NCBI RefSeq assembly: GCF_022267555.1
Contig: NZ_CP073586.1
Location: 868,001 to 932,000, forward strand
Origin: Proteiniphilum propionicum
GTDB taxonomy: Bacteria; Bacteroidota; Bacteroidia; Bacteroidales; Dysgonomonadaceae
Direction: 5' to 3'
DNA: 64,000 bases
The notes beneath the pieces were generated by a model, which was not told the DNA's origin, searched no databases, and was given only the letters and a program-made list of their open reading frames with translations. Position numbers and translations under genes: made by a program. Positions 48,009 through 56,297 of the stretch are shown here, in pieces. Each line of letters begins with the position of its first letter. Position 1 is the stretch's first letter.

Positions 48009-49232
48009 ATGAAAAGAACGTTCCTGCTTTCAATACTGCTTTTCTTATCGTTATTAGCGGTAGAAGGGAAGACCAGAAAAGCAGTATTTATAATTATTGA
48101 TGGCGTGCCTGCTGACCAGATTGAGCGGCTTCAGCCACCTGCGATATATGATATTGCCTCGCAAGGAGCATATTCCAAGGCATATACAGGTGGCCAAACC
48201 GGTGGTTATTCACAAACAGCAACAATCTCTGCAATAGGTTACACTAATCTGTTGACATCAACATGGGTAAATAAACACAACGTTACAGGTAACGATAACC
48301 TAAAGCCGAATTATAATTATTGGACACTGTTTAGAATTGCCAAAGAACAGAAAAAGGACTTTAAAACTGCATTATATTCGAGCTGGACCGACAACCGTAC
48401 GGTTTTAATTGGTGAGAATAAACCTGAAACAAATCACTTGAAAATTGATTTTGTGAAGGATGGATTTGAACTTGATACTATAAATTTTCCACCCAAAGAT
48501 AAAGATTTGCATATTTTTGAAATCGACGAACATGTCTCTTGCCTGGCGGCAGAAGGCATTAAAAATGATGCTCCTGATTTAAGTTGGGTCTATCTCTGGT
48601 ATACAGATGATGCCGGTCACATTTACGGGAACGGCCATGATTTTGATGAATATGTGATGAAAGCGGATAGGCAGGTTGCACGTGTTTGGGAAGCAGTGAA
48701 ATATAGAGAAAAAAACTACGATGAAGAATGGATGATAGTGGTAACCACCGACCATGGACGTGCTGAAAACGGACATGGCCACGGCGGTCAATCGTGTCGT
48801 GAACGAACAATTTGGATTTCAACCAATGTGGCTGTAAATAAATACTTCAAAAGTGGTAATCTGGCGATAACAGACATTGCCCCATCAATCAGCCGGTTCA
48901 TGAAGTTTGAAGTGCCGCAAGATGTGTTGTGGGAACAAGATGGGATACCTTTTATCGGGGATGTTGATATTTATAATCTAAAAACAATGCCATACGATAA
49001 TTCAGTGTATCTCACATGGGACACCATATCAGATAATAACCCCGTTACAATTTATGTGTCAACTGAAAACAAGTTCAAAGAAGGCGGAAAAGAGAACTGG
49101 ATTAAATTGGCTACTGTAAATGCAGGTATAAACAGTTATAAAGCAGAACTAAAAGACCTGCCCGCAGGTAGTTTTTATAAATTTGTAGTTGAAACGAAAA
49201 ATAATCACTTAAACAGATGGATAATAAAATAA
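48009..49232 (+). CDS. exported alkaline-phosphatase-superfamily phosphodiesterase with FN3-like domain
   Basis: A 407-residue exported protein of the type I phosphodiesterase/nucleotide pyrophosphatase group, related in fold to sulfatases. Signal peptide about 1-20. Metal ligands: Asp31 (IIIDGVP), Asp190/191 and His194 (YTDDAGH), Asp248-His249 (TTDHGR) and a histidine cluster near 255-258 (NGHGHGG). The nucleophile should be a Ser or Thr in GGYSQTATISAIG at about 66-78. A fibronectin-III-like domain covers about 323-405 (VYLTWDTISDNNPVTIYV). The reaction is phosphodiester or pyrophosphate hydrolysis, or transfer to a phosphonate-like group. It lies inside a sulfatase locus, so it may handle phosphorylated or sulfated glycan ends. 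Confidence 0.78.
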   Translation: MKRTFLLSILLFLSLLAVEGKTRKAVFIIIDGVPADQIERLQPPAIYDIASQGAYSKAYTGGQTGGYSQTATISAIGYTNLLTSTWVNKHNVTGNDNLKPNYNYWTLFRIAKEQKKDFKTALYSSWTDNRTVLIGENKPETNHLKIDFVKDGFELDTINFPPKDKDLHIFEIDEHVSCLAAEGIKNDAPDLSWVYLWYTDDAGHIYGNGHDFDEYVMKADRQVARVWEAVKYREKNYDEEWMIVVTTDHGRAENGHGHGGQSCRERTIWISTNVAVNKYFKSGNLAITDIAPSISRFMKFEVPQDVLWEQDGIPFIGDVDIYNLKTMPYDNSVYLTWDTISDNNPVTIYVSTENKFKEGGKENWIKLATVNAGINSYKAELKDLPAGSFYKFVVETKNNHLNRWIIK

Positions 49233-49286
49233 ACATTGCCTATATTTGATATTATTTACAATACATTTGTTGCTTAGAAAATGCAG

Positions 49287-49332
49287 AGGGAAGAATAACA
49301 GCATAAACCTGCTATTTTCTTCCCTTTATTAA
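49287..49332 (+). terminator. terminator after the phosphodiesterase-like gene
   Basis: AGGGAAGA at 49287-49294 pairs with TCTTCCCT at 49318-49325, with an inner AGC/GCT pair, and TTATTAATATTT follows. The rest of the 345-bp gap (to 49577) is AT-rich and holds nothing else I can support. Confidence 0.6.
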
Positions 49333-49577
49333 TATTTAAGTTGCATAGGACAGCATAACGTACTAAATGCTATCAAGATAAAACTATACAGTTATGCATT
49401 TTTTTTGCAGTTTGTACATTTTCGCACAGCAGACAACACCTCAGTAGTGACGTACCTCAGCAATGTTAGGCATAATTTGGTTTGGTACAATCAATCTTCT
49501 TTGAAGTACATACTTTTATTGTTTGAATAATGCCATTAAGTGAGAATCTATAGAGATAATAATAGAAAAAAAGAATT

Positions 49578-51122
49578 ATGAACCCCAAGAAATTATTCAC
49601 CCTTGCTTTGGTTCCACTGACGGGGCTTTCAGCAAAAAACACAATTGCTCATAATAATCGTCCCAACATTATCCTATTTATGGTGGATGATATGGGATGG
49701 CAGGATACATCGTTGCCTTTCTGGAAAGAGAAAACTCCACTCAACGAGCGTTACCATACACCAAACATGGAGCGGCTGGCATCGCAAGGGATGATGTTTA
49801 CCCAAGCATATGCCTGCAGCGTAAGTTCGCCTACACGTGTGAGCCTGATGACAGGAATGAATGCCGCCCGGCACCGGGTAACCAACTGGACACTCGAAAA
49901 AAACACCTCAACCGACAATCAGAGTAACATGCTTCAGTTCCCGGAGTGGAATGTGAACGGTATTTGCCAGGCTCCCGACGTACCTTACACATATGAAGTG
50001 ACTTCACTGCCGCAATTGCTCAAAAACAACGGTTATCACACCATCCATTGCGGCAAAGCGCACTGGGGGGCCATCGACACACCAGGGGAAAACCCACATC
50101 ACTTCGGCTTTGAGGTGAACATTGCAGGGCATGCAGGTGGTGGGATAGCAAGCTATCTGGGAGAAGAGAATTATGGAAACAGGACCGATGGTAAACCATC
50201 ATCCAGACAAGCTGTTCCGGATCTGGACAAATACTGGGGAACCGAAACATTTGCCACGGAGGCATTAACTTTGGAAGCTCTGAAAGCACTCGACAAAGCC
50301 AAAAATCTTGGTCAGCCGTTCTTCCTCTATATGTCGCACTATGCAATACATATCCCTGTCAACAGGGACAAACGTTTTTATCAAAAATATATTGATGCCG
50401 GACTCTCGGAAAAAGAGGCTGCTTACGCTGCGCTTATAGAGGGGATGGACAAAAGCCTGGGAGATCTGATGAACTGGCTGGAAAAAAACGAACTTGATAA
50501 AAATACTATTGTAATTTTTATGTCTGACAACGGAGGATTCGCTACCGATACCCATTGGCGCGATGCACCTTTGTACACTCAGAACGCTCCACTGAACAGT
50601 GGGAAAGGATCGGCATACGAAGGTGGTATTCGGGAACCGATGATTGTCAAATGGCCGGGAGAAGTAAGCCCCGGCACGAAATGCGACGATTACCTTATTA
50701 TTGAAGATTTTTTCCCAACTATTCTGGATATGGCTCAGGTGAGAGAGCGGAAAACTGTACAAACGGTCGATGGAGTAAGCTTCATGCCGATGCTGGAAGG
50801 CAAACCTACCAGATATGACAAACGTAACCTTTATTGGAACTACCCCAACCTTTGGGGTAACGAAGGACCAGGTATCGGCTCTACATGTACCGTTCGCAGA
50901 GGCGACTGGAAGCTGATATATTACTATGAAACCGGCAAAAAGGAACTGTTTAACATAACCAACGACATAGGCGAAACGGCCAATCGTGCTGAACAGAACC
51001 CACGATTGGTGAAAAAGCTGTCGAAAGAGCTGGGAAAGTTTCTACGCGGTGCAGATGCACAACGCCCGTCATTCAAGACTACAGGTAAGCCTTGCCCATG
51101 GCCCGATGAAGTGGACAAATAA
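49578..51122 (+). CDS. sulfatase, S1 family, serine type (SxPTR motif)
   Basis: A 514-residue exported sulfatase. Signal peptide about 1-24; metal-binding VDDMGWQDTS at about 36-45; activation site SSPTR at 83-87 with Ser83; HCGKAHWG for the active-site lysine; MSDNGGFATD for metal binding. The fourth motif position is Thr rather than Ser, a known variant. The C-terminal RGDWKLIYYYETGKKELFNI is typical. It has its own transcription unit between two terminators. Confidence 0.9.
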   Translation: MNPKKLFTLALVPLTGLSAKNTIAHNNRPNIILFMVDDMGWQDTSLPFWKEKTPLNERYHTPNMERLASQGMMFTQAYACSVSSPTRVSLMTGMNAARHRVTNWTLEKNTSTDNQSNMLQFPEWNVNGICQAPDVPYTYEVTSLPQLLKNNGYHTIHCGKAHWGAIDTPGENPHHFGFEVNIAGHAGGGIASYLGEENYGNRTDGKPSSRQAVPDLDKYWGTETFATEALTLEALKALDKAKNLGQPFFLYMSHYAIHIPVNRDKRFYQKYIDAGLSEKEAAYAALIEGMDKSLGDLMNWLEKNELDKNTIVIFMSDNGGFATDTHWRDAPLYTQNAPLNSGKGSAYEGGIREPMIVKWPGEVSPGTKCDDYLIIEDFFPTILDMAQVRERKTVQTVDGVSFMPMLEGKPTRYDKRNLYWNYPNLWGNEGPGIGSTCTVRRGDWKLIYYYETGKKELFNITNDIGETANRAEQNPRLVKKLSKELGKFLRGADAQRPSFKTTGKPCPWPDEVDK

Positions 51123-51371
51123 TAAAATAATGTTAACTCATAAAATTTGAATAGCTCCTCTTTAATTTTTCTAATTGACAATAAACCCGATTAAAAAATT
51201 TATCATCTCCCTGATATTATAGCTATTAACAACAACAGATATCTCGCAGCAGAACGACAGGGAAAACCTGGAAATATCACATAAAAATACAGAGAAGGCT
51301 CTTGCGAGCTATACAACATTAGAAAGGCTGAATTGCAGACTGTAAAATGGGTGACCATTCAGCCGTTTTTT
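51123..51371 (+). terminator. gap with terminator after the sulfatase
   Basis: GGCTGAAT at 51326-51333 pairs with ATTCAGCC at 51357-51364 and is followed by GTTTTTTG, a good intrinsic terminator. Upstream of it, 51123-51325 holds no gene I can identify. Confidence 0.6.
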
Positions 51372-51372
51372 G

Positions 51373-51380
51373 TAAATTTG
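51373..51380 (+). promoter_or_regulatory. promoter -7 box for the GH29 gene
   Basis: TAAATTTG matches TAnnTTTG and lies directly after the terminator T-run, 63 bp before the fucosidase ATG. No TTTG is found at the proper -33 distance. Confidence 0.4.
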
Positions 51381-51443
51381 AGCACCATTGCACAACAATG
51401 TAACGTTAAACATGATTATTTACCAACATAAGAAAGAGAGAAT

Positions 51444-52817
51444 ATGAAAAAAACTATTATCATTGCAATATTGGGAGTGGTTGTATGCACCTCTCTATTT
51501 CCACAAGAAAAAATTTGGAATGAAACAAAAGAGCAAAAGGCTGAAAGAATGAAGTGGTGGGTAAACGATCGCTTCGGGATGTTTATCCACTGGGGACTGT
51601 ATGCTCTTCCAGCACGACATGAGTGGGTTCAGACAAATGAAAGAATTCCGTTAGAGGAGTACAAAAAGTATTTCGACAATTTTAACCCAGACCTGTATGA
51701 TCCGCACGAATGGGCAAAAATGGCCAAAGAGGCAGGCATGAAATATGCGGTAATCACTGCAAAGCATCACGATGGGTTTTGCATGTTCGACTCAAAATAT
51801 ACCGATTACAAGGTCGTGAATACTACATACGGCAAAGATATCATCAAAGAGTGGGTAGATGCATTTAAAGAGGCGGGGCTAAAAGTGGGGTTCTACTATT
51901 CGCTTATTGACTGGCATCACCCCGATTTCACCATAGACAGAATTCACCCGTTGCGCCCAGGCTCAAATGAGGAATATGCTAAGCTGAACGAAGGCAGAGA
52001 TATGAACAGGTATCGTAAGTTCCTGAAAAATCAGGTTACTGAGCTGCTAACCAATTATGGTAAAATTGATATTCTTTGGTTAGACTTTTCGTATCCGGGC
52101 GAATTTGGGAAAGGACGTGACGATTGGGATGCAGTTGAACTGGTAAAACTGGTCAGAAAGCTTCAGCCTGAAATAATTATTGACGATCGTGCCGACATTA
52201 GAGATGTGCCCGGTGGCTGGGATTTTATAACTCCAGAACAGTACAAAGTGGATAGGTGGCCAGAATTAAACGGGGAGCGTGTCCCCTGGGAAACCTGTCA
52301 AACCTTTTCTGGCAGTTGGGGGTATTTCCGCGACGAAGCAACATGGAAAGACAACAAGCAGCTGCTGGTGCTTCTGATTGAATCTGTAAGCAAAGGAGGT
52401 AACTTATTGCTGAACGTGGGGCCAACAGCACGCGGAGAGTTCGACTACAGAGCTGTAAGCGCTTTGGAGAAAATGGGCAACTGGATGCATTACAACAGCC
52501 GCTCCATCTATGGCTGTACCGAGGCCCCTGAGGCTTACACTGCCCCTGATAATACACTTTTGACCTATAACTCGGCAACCAACAGACTATATATCCACCT
52601 TTTGGATTACCCGTTACAAAATTTTAAACTTCCGGGATATAAAGGAAAAATTAAATATGCACAGTTTCTGCATGATGCTTCAGAACTAAGAATTACTGTA
52701 CCGTCAGGCCATCACAAAGTTGAAGATGATGGATCGGACACAGGTGATTTAAACCTTAGTCTTCCTGTACTGAAACCAAATATTGAGATCCCTGTAATTG
52801 AGCTGATTCTGGAATAA
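51444..52817 (+). CDS. GH29 alpha-L-fucosidase
   Basis: A 457-residue exported family 29 alpha-L-fucosidase. Signal peptide about 1-20. Barrel motifs are FGMFIHWGLY at about 44-53, TAKHHDGFCMFDSKYTDY at about 105-122, and ILWLDFSYPGE, where Asp214 is the nucleophile. A small C-terminal beta domain starts near 365. The acid/base residue varies in this family and I do not assign it. It removes terminal fucose. With the four sulfatases and GH2 it points to a sulfated, fucosylated substrate. It is the last gene of PUL3, with its own promoter-like box and a terminator. Confidence 0.92.
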   Translation: MKKTIIIAILGVVVCTSLFPQEKIWNETKEQKAERMKWWVNDRFGMFIHWGLYALPARHEWVQTNERIPLEEYKKYFDNFNPDLYDPHEWAKMAKEAGMKYAVITAKHHDGFCMFDSKYTDYKVVNTTYGKDIIKEWVDAFKEAGLKVGFYYSLIDWHHPDFTIDRIHPLRPGSNEEYAKLNEGRDMNRYRKFLKNQVTELLTNYGKIDILWLDFSYPGEFGKGRDDWDAVELVKLVRKLQPEIIIDDRADIRDVPGGWDFITPEQYKVDRWPELNGERVPWETCQTFSGSWGYFRDEATWKDNKQLLVLLIESVSKGGNLLLNVGPTARGEFDYRAVSALEKMGNWMHYNSRSIYGCTEAPEAYTAPDNTLLTYNSATNRLYIHLLDYPLQNFKLPGYKGKIKYAQFLHDASELRITVPSGHHKVEDDGSDTGDLNLSLPVLKPNIEIPVIELILE

Positions 52818-52901
52818 AATAATTCACAAAACAAGCTATGGCTTATTCATTTATAATTATTTGAGCTTATTTGCTGATTTAGACTATGAGTGCAGGCAAC
52901 A

Positions 52902-52939
52902 AGAGAGTGATATCACATTGCGATTCACTCTTTTTTTTA
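52902..52939 (+). terminator. terminator after the GH29 gene
   Basis: AGAGTGA at 52904-52910 pairs with TCACTCT at 52925-52931, followed by eight more Ts and A. The end of its T-run abuts the MITE-like element. Confidence 0.7.
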
Positions 52940-52940
52940 T

Positions 52941-53041
52941 TGAGTCCACTTTAATAAGTCGTTTTGTGAAAATATGATATTTGATTTTCAAGTGATTATG
53001 ATATCAAATCTTCTAATTTGAGACTTTTTCAAGCAGACTCA
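52941..53041. mobile_element. 101-bp MITE-like element with IS1182-like ends
   Basis: The left end TGAGTCCACTTTAATAAGTC (52941-52960) and the right end read inward, TGAGTCTGCTTGAAAAAGTC (53041-53022), match at 16 of 20 bases. Both resemble the IS element at 28366-30202, whose ends begin GAGTCCACTTTAAA. There is no coding capacity. The interior has a short ATTTGAT/ATCAAAT inverted repeat. I see no clear target duplication, so it is probably old. An IS1182-type transposase could have moved it. Confidence 0.6.
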
Positions 53042-53157
53042 ATATTATTTTGATTTATCTCGATGATATGGGTTAAGTTGATTTATCACAAATTGGTGCT
53101 ACAGGATACAAGACTCCGAATATTGACAAGTGAAGGAATGAATCCTTTTTAGAAAAT
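53041..53157 (+). pseudogene. 5' remnant of a sulfatase gene
   Basis: Starting at the last base of the mini-element, the frame reads NIILIYLDDMG, stop, VDLSQIGATGYKTPNIDK. This is the conserved metal-binding start of S1 sulfatases (NIILI..DDMGY.DLS.....KTPNID). A +1 shift then gives SEGMNPF where families have LASEGM.F. The activation motif and the rest are missing. It is a dead fragment of the sulfatase cluster. Confidence 0.8.
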
Positions 53158-53264
53158 CGTTATTGGGAAATTTAGTGCCGGTATTCAAAAAAGCAGAAAA
53201 ATCTTTGTTTTAACAGCAGTTCGGTAGATGTTTTTAATGTTAAATATCTGTTTTTCCTGCGAAA

Positions 53265-53297
53265 TTGTTATTTTATTCAATTAAACAATTATCTTTG
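53265..53297 (+). promoter_or_regulatory. promoter of the thr operon
   Basis: TATCTTTG at 53290-53297 is an exact TAnnTTTG box, 20 bp before the leader-peptide ATG. TTG at 53265-53267 is 22 bp upstream, slightly longer than usual. Confidence 0.55.
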
Positions 53298-53317
53298 CAA
53301 CAAATTTATTTGCATTA

Positions 53318-53389
53318 ATGCAACAATTGTATTTGACATACACTATTACTACTACAACAATGACCATGACCCCTTGGGGGGTTATGTAA
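53318..53389 (+). CDS. threonine operon leader peptide
   Basis: A 23-codon peptide from ATG 53318 to TAA 53387-53389. It reads MQQLYLTYTITTTTMTMTPWGVM, with eight Thr codons packed into the stretch from residue 7 to 18. This is the hallmark of a transcription attenuator that senses charged tRNA-Thr, as in thrL of enterobacteria. It lies 279 bp before thrA and directly behind a promoter. Ribosome stalling at low threonine would permit read-through into thrA. It is too short for automatic gene calling and would normally be missed. Confidence 0.88.
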   Translation: MQQLYLTYTITTTTMTMTPWGVM

Positions 53390-53668
53390 ATTTTCACATC
53401 CGTAAGCAGGTATTGCTTTTATTGCGAACCATCCGGTTATCGCGTTAGAAATCAAATTTTTCCAATAAGCTGAATAAATTTACAACAGATTGATTTAAGT
53501 GCATCGCAGCATGTGCTTTTTCATTAAGTTAAATGAGTATGGGTATAAGTTTATTTACGCTATGCTATAGTGGGAAAAAGTTGAAAGATTTCAAAAAAAT
53601 TCAAACTTTAGTGATCATTTTATTAATCTTTATCCGTTTACAGGAACGGGAATAATTGTAATAATCAA
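53390..53668 (+). promoter_or_regulatory. thr leader/attenuator region
   Basis: The stretch between the leader peptide and thrA should contain the alternative hairpins. I see AAGCA (53404-53408) pairing with TGCTT (53414-53418) followed by TTATT, and GCGAACC (53424-53430) pairing with GGTTATCGC (53435-53443) with a two-base bulge; AAATTTTT follows the latter. Either might be the terminator, and neither is strong by eye. The last 120 bp before thrA show nothing further. Confidence 0.45.
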
Positions 53669-56113
53669 ATGAAGGTGATGAAATTCGGGGGAACATCCGT
53701 AGGGAATCCCGGTAGTTTACAGCTGGTCAAAAACATTATAGAGAATCAAAAGGAGCCTGTCATAGTTGTCGTTTCGGCACTCAACGGCGTAACCGACCGT
53801 CTTTTACTGGCGGCAGACTTTGCTTTGAATAATAACTCAGGGTATAAATCGCTGCTTGACGAGATGGTGGACCGGCATAAAGAGATAATCGAAAAAATGG
53901 TAAATACCCCGACTGGCAAGGAGGAGGTAAAACAAAAGACACAGCAGTTGTTTGAGGAGTTGTATAACATCATGCAAGGTGTTTTTCTCATTGGCGATCT
54001 GTCTCAAAAAACATCAGATAAAATTGTGAGTTACGGAGAAAGGCTCTCATCTCTCATTATCAGCAAAGTTATTGAAGGGTCTCAACTATACGATGCCACA
54101 AAGTTCATTAAAACCCACAAACAGTTCAATAACCATATCCCAGATCTTGGACTATCCAACGAACTGATAAGAAAAACTTTCTCAGAAATGCCGCCTCCTG
54201 AGGTGGCGATAGTACCGGGCTTCATATCATCAAGCTACGATAATAATGAGATCACTAATCTTGGGCGTGGAGGATCGGATTATACTGCTGCGATTATTGC
54301 CGCAGCAATGGATGCTTCAATGTTGGAGATATGGACAGACGTAGATGGGTTTATGACAGCTGACCCAAAGATAATTAATTCTGCTTATGTGATTGAAGAG
54401 CTGTCGTTTACCGAGGCGATTGAGCTGTCGAACTTCGGTGCAAAGGTGATTTATCCGCCTACCATTTTTCCTGTTTATCACAAAAATATTCCTATTTACG
54501 TCAAAAATACTTTCCGCCCGGAATCAGAGGGAACGCTGATAAGGAACATTCTGCCAACCCGGAACGGAAAGATAATAAAGGGCATCTCATCTATAAATGA
54601 CACGGCACTTATAACTATTCAAGGCCTTGGCATGGTAGGCGTCATCGGGGTAAACAAGCGGATATTCTCTGCCCTGGCCGATAACGGCATCAGTGTCTTT
54701 ATCGTTTCACAGGCATCATCAGAAAACAGCACCTCTATAGGGGTGCGTTCTCAGGATGCTCCTCTTTCACAAAAGGTTCTCAGCAAAGAGTTTGCCCATG
54801 AGATTATGATGGGAAGCATAAACGAGATAATTGTAGAGTATGATCTGGCTACCATTGCCATTGTCGGTCAAAACATGAAACATGTGCCAGGTATTGCTGC
54901 AAAATTTTTCGGAGCACTGGGGAGGAACGGTATCAGCATTGTAGCTCTGGCACAAGGTGCAGGTGAGACAAATATAACATGTGTAATTTCAAGGTCAGAT
55001 CTGAAAAAGTCTCTTAACGTAATTCACGACTCATTCTTTTTGTCACCCTACCAGGAGCTAAATCTATTTGTTATAGGTACCGGCACGGTAGGTGGCAAGC
55101 TGCTTGAGCAGATCAGGCAGCAGCAAAACACACTTAAGGAACAGAATAAGTTGAGAATAAATATTGTAGGTATTGCCAATGGACGAAAAGCACTATTCAC
55201 TCGTGAGGGTATTCCATTGGAAGGATATTTCGACAATCTGATGTCAAACGGGGTAAAAAGCACTCCTGAACGAATTCGCGATGAAATCCTGAAAATGAAT
55301 ATTTTCAATTCCGTTTTCGTAGATTGTACGGCAAGTCCGGCTATCACTGATCTGTATAATGATCTGATAGCAAGAAATATCTCCGTAGTAACTGCCAACA
55401 AGATTGCCGCCTCATCAGACTATGAAAACTATAGAAACCTGAAGGAAACTGCCCGAAAAGCAGGAGTAAAGTTTCTTTTCGAAACAAATGTAGGAGCAGG
55501 ACTGCCCATAATCAACACAATGAACTCCCTGATCAACTCGGGAGACAAGATAGTAAAATTGGAAGCAGTACTCTCCGGGACGCTGAACTTTATCTTCAAC
55601 ACTATTAGTGAAGAAATACCCTTCAGTAAAGCAATAAAGATGGCTGTTGAGGAACAGTTTGCCGAACCTGACCCCCGAATAGACCTGAGTGGACTTGATG
55701 TTATAAGGAAACTTGTTATTCTTTCACGCGAAGCAGGAGCTTGTGTAAATCAGTCCGATGTAACAAAACATCTTTTTGTGCCACAGAAGTATTTTGAAGG
55801 TACACTTGATGAGTTCTGGCAAGCCATACCCGAGCTAGATGCTTCATTTGAGTCACGCAGGAAAGAGCTTGCAAAAGAGGATAAAAAACTCAGATTCGTT
55901 GCATCATATAACAACGGAAAATGCGAGGTGGGACTTCGCGAGGTAGAAAAAGGACACCCATTCTACGATCTTGAAGGCAGCAACAACATCATCATGATCA
56001 CGACCGAACGCTACAACGAATATCCGATGGTAATCAAAGGATATGGGGCAGGCGCAAGCGTAACTGCTGCAGGTGTATTTTCAGACATCATCTCTATAGC
56101 AAATATTAGATAA
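53669..56113 (+). CDS. thrA: bifunctional aspartokinase / homoserine dehydrogenase
   Basis: An 814-residue fusion that catalyses the first and third steps from aspartate to homoserine. The aspartokinase domain (about 1-300) begins MKVMKFGGTSVG and has GRGGSDYTA near 203. Two ACT regulatory domains (about 310-455) include GVIGVNKRIFSALADNGIS, and allow feedback by threonine. The homoserine dehydrogenase domain (about 465-814) has the NAD(P) loop VIGTGTVGGKL, GTLNFIFN and the catalytic EPDPRIDLSGLDVIRKL. Length and order match enterobacterial ThrA. It is the first structural gene of a leader-controlled thr operon, followed by the PGM-like gene and thrC. Confidence 0.95.
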   Translation: MKVMKFGGTSVGNPGSLQLVKNIIENQKEPVIVVVSALNGVTDRLLLAADFALNNNSGYKSLLDEMVDRHKEIIEKMVNTPTGKEEVKQKTQQLFEELYNIMQGVFLIGDLSQKTSDKIVSYGERLSSLIISKVIEGSQLYDATKFIKTHKQFNNHIPDLGLSNELIRKTFSEMPPPEVAIVPGFISSSYDNNEITNLGRGGSDYTAAIIAAAMDASMLEIWTDVDGFMTADPKIINSAYVIEELSFTEAIELSNFGAKVIYPPTIFPVYHKNIPIYVKNTFRPESEGTLIRNILPTRNGKIIKGISSINDTALITIQGLGMVGVIGVNKRIFSALADNGISVFIVSQASSENSTSIGVRSQDAPLSQKVLSKEFAHEIMMGSINEIIVEYDLATIAIVGQNMKHVPGIAAKFFGALGRNGISIVALAQGAGETNITCVISRSDLKKSLNVIHDSFFLSPYQELNLFVIGTGTVGGKLLEQIRQQQNTLKEQNKLRINIVGIANGRKALFTREGIPLEGYFDNLMSNGVKSTPERIRDEILKMNIFNSVFVDCTASPAITDLYNDLIARNISVVTANKIAASSDYENYRNLKETARKAGVKFLFETNVGAGLPIINTMNSLINSGDKIVKLEAVLSGTLNFIFNTISEEIPFSKAIKMAVEEQFAEPDPRIDLSGLDVIRKLVILSREAGACVNQSDVTKHLFVPQKYFEGTLDEFWQAIPELDASFESRRKELAKEDKKLRFVASYNNGKCEVGLREVEKGHPFYDLEGSNNIIMITTERYNEYPMVIKGYGAGASVTAAGVFSDIISIANIR

Positions 56114-56297
56114 TATGAGAAAAAGAGTTTTGAGTCCCCCGCAAATAGTCTCTTTCATTGCAGGCTGGCCAAAACATATATTAATGTTCAGTGCTTTCGC
56201 AGGAGGCTAAGTTCTTGTATGCTTAACTCCGTGATATACGAAACTGATTTACATATAAATGACTTTTTCAAGCAGGATTAATCATATTGATAATAAA

